Below are positions 60,516 through 64,000 of a stretch of 64,000 nucleotides of DNA, piece by piece. How positions within the stretch are numbered: position 1 is the stretch's first letter; each line of letters opens with the position of its first letter. The notes below the pieces were generated by a model. That model had not been told where the DNA came from. It searched no databases and worked only from the letters and a program-made list of their open reading frames with translations. The position numbers were made by a program, and so were the translations under genes. The stretch is from JABDQZ01 sp963801985 (lineage in GTDB: Bacteria > Pseudomonadota > Gammaproteobacteria > Chromatiales > Chromatiaceae): positions 186,001 through 250,000 of the forward strand of contig CAWDGV010000012.1 of the NCBI GenBank assembly GCA_963801985.1, read 5' to 3'.

Positions 60516-62891
60516 ATGCGTTTTAGCGAAAGCTGGCTGCGTGAATGGGTCAAACCCGAAGTCACGACACAGGAACTGGCTGACCAGTTAAGTATGGCCG
60601 GACTGGAAGTGGATGGAGTTGAATTGGCGGCGCCCGGCTTTAATGGTGTTGTCGTTGGTGAAATCCTGTCCCGTGAACAACACCCGGATGCTGACAAGCT
60701 GGGTGTTTGCCAGGTTAATGTCGGTGCTGAAGAAAACCTGCAGATTGTATGTGGTGCAAGTAACGCTGCTGCAGGAATGAAAGTGCCGGTCGCAACCGTG
60801 GGTGCGAAACTGCCTGGTGATTTCAAGATCAAGAAGGCCAAGTTACGTGGTGTACAGTCGCTGGGCATGATTTGTTCAGCGGCTGAACTCGGTCTGGCGG
60901 AAAGCGCGGACGGCATTATGTCGCTTGCAGCCAGTGCCGAAGTTGGCCAGGATTTTCGTGAGTTTCTGGCGCTGGATGATGCATTGATTGAAGTTGACCT
61001 GACGCCGGACCGGGGCGATTGCCTGAGTATCGCCGGGATTGCACGTGAAGTCAGTGTGATTAATGCAGTAGAGCTGAAAACACCGGAAATTTCCGCAGTG
61101 GAAGCTTCTCACGAAGAGGTGTTCCCTGTTGATGTGCAGGCTTCCGAAGCCTGTCCCAGGTATGTCTGCCGGATTATTCGCAATATTGATGCGAATGCGG
61201 AGACGCCTGTCTGGATGGTTGAGAAACTGCGTCGTGGTGGTATTCGGGCGATCAACCCGGTTGTAGATGTGACCAATTACGTCATGCTTGAACTGGGTCA
61301 ACCAATGCATGGCTTTGACCTGGCAAACCTGAATGATGGCATCATTGTCAGGTTGGCCGAGGCAGGCGAGAAACTGACATTACTGGATGGCAGTGAAATC
61401 CAATTGTCTCCTGATAGCCTGGTGATTGCTGATCACAAGCATCCTTTGGCACTGGCCGGCATCATGGGTGGAGAGGATTCCGGAGTTTCTGCCACAACCC
61501 GGGATATCCTGCTGGAATCCGCTTTTTTTAATCCTTTATCCATTACGGGAAAGGCCAGGGCTTTTGGCCTGCATACTGACTCTTCGCATCGTTTTGAGCG
61601 TGGTGTTGACTGGCAGTTACAGGTAACTGCCATTGAGCGGGCTACTGCTTTGTTACTCGAAATAGTTGGAGGAGAAGCGGGGCCGGTTAAGGAAGTGGTT
61701 GCTGATAGCCATCTGCCAGAACAACCGCAAATTCACCTGCGAAGCCAGCGTGTGCTGCAGATACTGGGCGTCAGTATTGAAGATGATCGTATTGCACAGA
61801 TCCTGGACCAGCTGGGCATGTCGTTAACCAGTACTGATTTGGGCTGGTGGGTAACTCCGCCATCCAGTCGCTTTGATATCACCATTGAAGTCGACCTGAT
61901 TGAGGAAATTGCCCGTATTTTCGGATATGAAAATATCCCGACCAATCGTGCGATTGCTTCGCAGGATATGCATCCGGGCAGGGAAGTTGCATTCGATTTA
62001 CTCAGGGCCAAGCGGCTGCTGGTTGCCCGTGATTACCAGGAATCGATTACTTACAGTTTCATCAGTCCGGAGATGGCGGAGTTAATGACGCCGGGCGAGG
62101 AGCGCATTGAACTGTCCAATCCGATTTCAGCGGACATGGCCATCATGCGAGGTTCTTTATGGGCAGGTCTGGTTCAGGCCATGCAGCACAATGTCGCCCG
62201 TCAGCAGAACCGGATTCGTTTGTTTGAATCAGGTCTCAGTTTTAAAAAAGAGGGTGAGATAAAACAACGGCCAATGTTTGCTGGGCTGGCCAGTGGTCCG
62301 TTAGAGGCTGAGCAATGGGATGCCAATAAGCGTCAGGCCGATTTCTACGATTTGAAAGGTGACCTCGAGGCGGTGCTGACATTAACCGCTGATCCTGAAA
62401 GTTTCAGCTTTGAATCGGCAGAGCATCCGGTATTGCACCCCGGTCAAACCGCACAAGTGCTGCGAAATGGCCAGGTAATTGGCTGGATTGGCATGTTGCA
62501 TCCGCAACTGGAGAAAAAACTGGGTCTGGGTATGCGTGCCTACCTGTTCGAAGTTGAACTGGATGCATTAGCTGATGGCAAGCTGCCTGAATTTGAAGCG
62601 TTATCACGTTTTCCTTCGATTCGTCGAGATTTGGCATTGGTTATGCATAAGGATCTGGAGTTCAGTAAAGTTGAAAAATGTGTCAAAAAAGCGTCATCAG
62701 CAATTATTAAAGACATACGCTTATTTGATGTCTATACTGGGGATAATGTAGATTCTGGTCTAAAAAGTTTGGCTTTGAGCTTGATTTTACAGGATTCTTC
62801 CAAGACACTAACTGACGATGAAGTCGAAAATGCGACAGCAGAAATACTGTCTGCATTGTCTTCTGAACTGAATGTTGAATTAAGAGATTAG
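60516..62891 (+). CDS. pheT: Phenylalanyl-tRNA synthetase beta chain
   Basis: 791 residues: tRNA-binding EMAP-like domain ('ILSREQHPDADKLGVCQVNVG'), B3/B4 editing region ('GIRAINPVVDVTNYVMLELGQPMHGFDL'), B5 domain ('IGWIGMLHP'-containing core), and C-terminal ferredoxin-fold anticodon-binding domain ('FPSIRRDLALVMHKDLEFSKV'). Full length. ihfA follows 17 bp later, as in other gammaproteobacteria. Confidence 0.97.
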   Translation: MRFSESWLREWVKPEVTTQELADQLSMAGLEVDGVELAAPGFNGVVVGEILSREQHPDADKLGVCQVNVGAEENLQIVCGASNAAAGMKVPVATVGAKLPGDFKIKKAKLRGVQSLGMICSAAELGLAESADGIMSLAASAEVGQDFREFLALDDALIEVDLTPDRGDCLSIAGIAREVSVINAVELKTPEISAVEASHEEVFPVDVQASEACPRYVCRIIRNIDANAETPVWMVEKLRRGGIRAINPVVDVTNYVMLELGQPMHGFDLANLNDGIIVRLAEAGEKLTLLDGSEIQLSPDSLVIADHKHPLALAGIMGGEDSGVSATTRDILLESAFFNPLSITGKARAFGLHTDSSHRFERGVDWQLQVTAIERATALLLEIVGGEAGPVKEVVADSHLPEQPQIHLRSQRVLQILGVSIEDDRIAQILDQLGMSLTSTDLGWWVTPPSSRFDITIEVDLIEEIARIFGYENIPTNRAIASQDMHPGREVAFDLLRAKRLLVARDYQESITYSFISPEMAELMTPGEERIELSNPISADMAIMRGSLWAGLVQAMQHNVARQQNRIRLFESGLSFKKEGEIKQRPMFAGLASGPLEAEQWDANKRQADFYDLKGDLEAVLTLTADPESFSFESAEHPVLHPGQTAQVLRNGQVIGWIGMLHPQLEKKLGLGMRAYLFEVELDALADGKLPEFEALSRFPSIRRDLALVMHKDLEFSKVEKCVKKASSAIIKDIRLFDVYTGDNVDSGLKSLALSLILQDSSKTLTDDEVENATAEILSALSSELNVELRD

Positions 62892-62908
62892 TTTAAGAGA
62901 AAGACAAA

Positions 62909-63211
62909 ATGGCACTTACCAAAGCAGATATGGCAGAACGCCTGTTTGAGGAACTTGGCCTGAACAAACGTGAAGCCAAGGAAATGGTCGAAAAATTTTT
63001 TGAAGTCATTCGCATCTCTCTCGAAAATGGTGAGCAGGTCAAACTGTCCGGTTTTGGAAATTTTGACCTGAGAGAGAAAAAACAGCGTCCTGGCCGTAAC
63101 CCCAAAACCGGTGAAGAAATTCCAATTTCTGCCCGTCGCGTGGTGACTTTTAAAGCAGGACAGAAACTGAAACAAAGAGTTGAGGCATATGCTGGATCCG
63201 GGGCACAGTAG
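62909..63211 (+). CDS. ihfA: Integration host factor subunit alpha
   Basis: 100 residues, 'MALTKADMAERLFEELGLNKREAKEMV', DNA-bending beta-arm 'RPGRNPKTGEEIPISARRVV'. Normal length. The next gene overlaps its end by 23 bp. Confidence 0.97.
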   Translation: MALTKADMAERLFEELGLNKREAKEMVEKFFEVIRISLENGEQVKLSGFGNFDLREKKQRPGRNPKTGEEIPISARRVVTFKAGQKLKQRVEAYAGSGAQ

Positions 63212-63554
63212 TAGTAACGAAAATTTACCTGCCATACCAGGCAAACGTTATTTCACTATCGGTGAAGTAAGTGATCTGTGCGAGGTAAAACCGCACGTCC
63301 TACGTTATTGGGAGCAGGAATTTCCACAGTTAAAACCAGTTAAAAGACGTGGTAACCGTCGTTATTACCAGCGTCATGACGTATTAATGATTCGTCAGAT
63401 TCGCAGTTTGCTGTACGAGCAGGGCTTTACGATTGGTGGAGCACGTCAGCAATTATCCGGTGACGATGCCAAGATCGATCAGAATCAGAGCCAGCAGATC
63501 ATCAAGCAGCTGACATCCGAGCTTGAGGAAGTTTTGCAAATTCTGAAACGTTGA
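63189..63554 (+). CDS. MerR-family regulator (ihfA-linked type)
   Basis: 121 residues from ATG 63189. MerR-type winged helix ('KRYFTIGEVSDLCEVKPHVLRYWEQEFPQLKPVKRRGNRRYYQRHDV') and a short coiled-coil tail; no ligand-binding domain. This gene regularly follows ihfA in gammaproteobacteria; its targets are unknown. A terminator comes 30 bp after the stop. Confidence 0.92.
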   Translation: MLDPGHSSSNENLPAIPGKRYFTIGEVSDLCEVKPHVLRYWEQEFPQLKPVKRRGNRRYYQRHDVLMIRQIRSLLYEQGFTIGGARQQLSGDDAKIDQNQSQQIIKQLTSELEEVLQILKR

Positions 63555-63587
63555 AATAATATTTTCCACGAAAGTGGGTGGTGTAAA

Positions 63588-63618
63588 AGCCGGGAGCTAA
63601 TAAGCCCCGGCTTTTTTA
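63588..63618 (+). terminator. Rho-independent terminator of the pheST-ihfA operon
   Basis: AGCCGGG / CCCGGCT-type stem (an extra C in the right arm) followed by TTTTTTATT. Confidence 0.85.
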
Positions 63619-63664
63619 TTGGACAATTTCCAGGCTGGTTCCGACAGCATGGGGCCTGTAGTTA

Positions 63665-64000
63665 CTACATTTGCAAGGTTGCGAGATTTCCTAAAGCCTG
63701 CCTGATTTCAGCGAGCGTAGGTGGCTGGGCATCCCATGGTGGTGCCAAGGCTCCACGACATGACAAGCGCATTATGTTGCTATCCTCACCTTCAAGGTAA
63801 AAATGCATACCCAGGTAAATATCTGAAGGGCTGTCATCTACTCCAGCAAGTAGAAGTCCCGGGATTTGTCCCTCGGAATCCAGGAATGCCAGATTAACAG
63901 TCTCGCCTGGATTAAAACGAACTACCTGTTCCAGGGTATTCTGAATCGAATGGATACGGTATGAGCCTGGATTGATGAACTGGAAATTATTGTCATCCCT
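63665..64000 (-). CDS. C-terminal part of a hypothetical protein (runs off the window)
   Basis: 112 codons on the minus strand, open from the window end to TAG at 63665-63667: 'DDNNFQFINPGSYRIHSIQN', 'FLDSEGQIPGLLLAGVDDSP', ending 'RQALGNLATLQM'. Coding-like, probably beta-rich, with one Cys in the visible part. I do not recognise the family. It converges with the ihfA-merR operon. Confidence 0.7.
   Translation of the reverse strand, partial: RDDNNFQFINPGSYRIHSIQNTLEQVVRFNPGETVNLAFLDSEGQIPGLLLAGVDDSPSDIYLGMHFYLEGEDSNIMRLSCRGALAPPWDAQPPTLAEIRQALGNLATLQM

Noticed and set aside
1..64000. CRISPR array
   Set aside because: No regularly spaced identical 25-40 bp repeats with unique spacers and no cas genes were seen.

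Overview
The window is a chromosomal segment of a gammaproteobacterium whose genus I cannot fix. Supporting evidence is the thrS-infC-rpmI-rplT-pheS-pheT-ihfA-merR gene order, an AUU-initiated infC, a full MSHA pilus operon and FNR/ANR-type half sites. The window has two very different halves.

Accessory half (about 1-31,800). This is AT-rich, repeat-laden and gene-poor. Three copies of the 3' half of a tRNA-Asn gene plus its terminator lie at about 2693-2860, 18213-18385 and 31674-31843; only the last belongs to an intact tRNA. They mark two tandem islands of about 15 and 13 kb stacked on the tRNA, plus an older one running off the left edge. No integrase is visible. Unit 1 carries an orphan Nif11-like peptide and a diheme cytochrome c peroxidase with an FNR-like box. 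Unit 2 carries a chromate transporter, several exported lipoproteins, two HupE/UreJ-like proteins, a transglutaminase-like protein, an IS1182 deletion derivative and a 2OG-Fe(II) oxygenase. Unit 3 carries a large exported protein locus full of frameshifts, an IS256-family element, and a five-gene cluster divergent from an AraC regulator: rhodanese, DszB-like sulfinate desulfinase, ferredoxin-nitroreductase, enoyl-CoA hydratase and an outer membrane beta-barrel. That cluster looks like an undescribed organosulfur-handling pathway.

The accessory half also holds a repeated structured element (three near-complete copies and one relic). Read on the minus strand, it looks like a small RNA of about 200-220 nt: a hairpin with a C/U-rich loop, then a Rho-independent terminator. 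Two copies have an FNR-like site near -42 of a plausible promoter. This and the DszB-like operon are the best candidates for new biology here.

Core half (31,800-64,000). In order: tRNA-Asn, a FimT/GspH pseudopilin, an aspartate aminotransferase, uvrB, small genes, tRNA-Val, a SIMPL-domain protein, then the MSHA operon (mshI, a second mshI/pilN-like gene, J, K, L, M, N, E, G, A, C, D, O, P, Q). MshQ is unusually large and repeat-built. The translation cluster thrS to pheT-ihfA-merR follows. pheS carries a one-base deletion in an A run, most likely a sequencing error, which is a warning for other frameshifts in this window. Two palindromic MITE-like elements sit in the core intergenic gaps.
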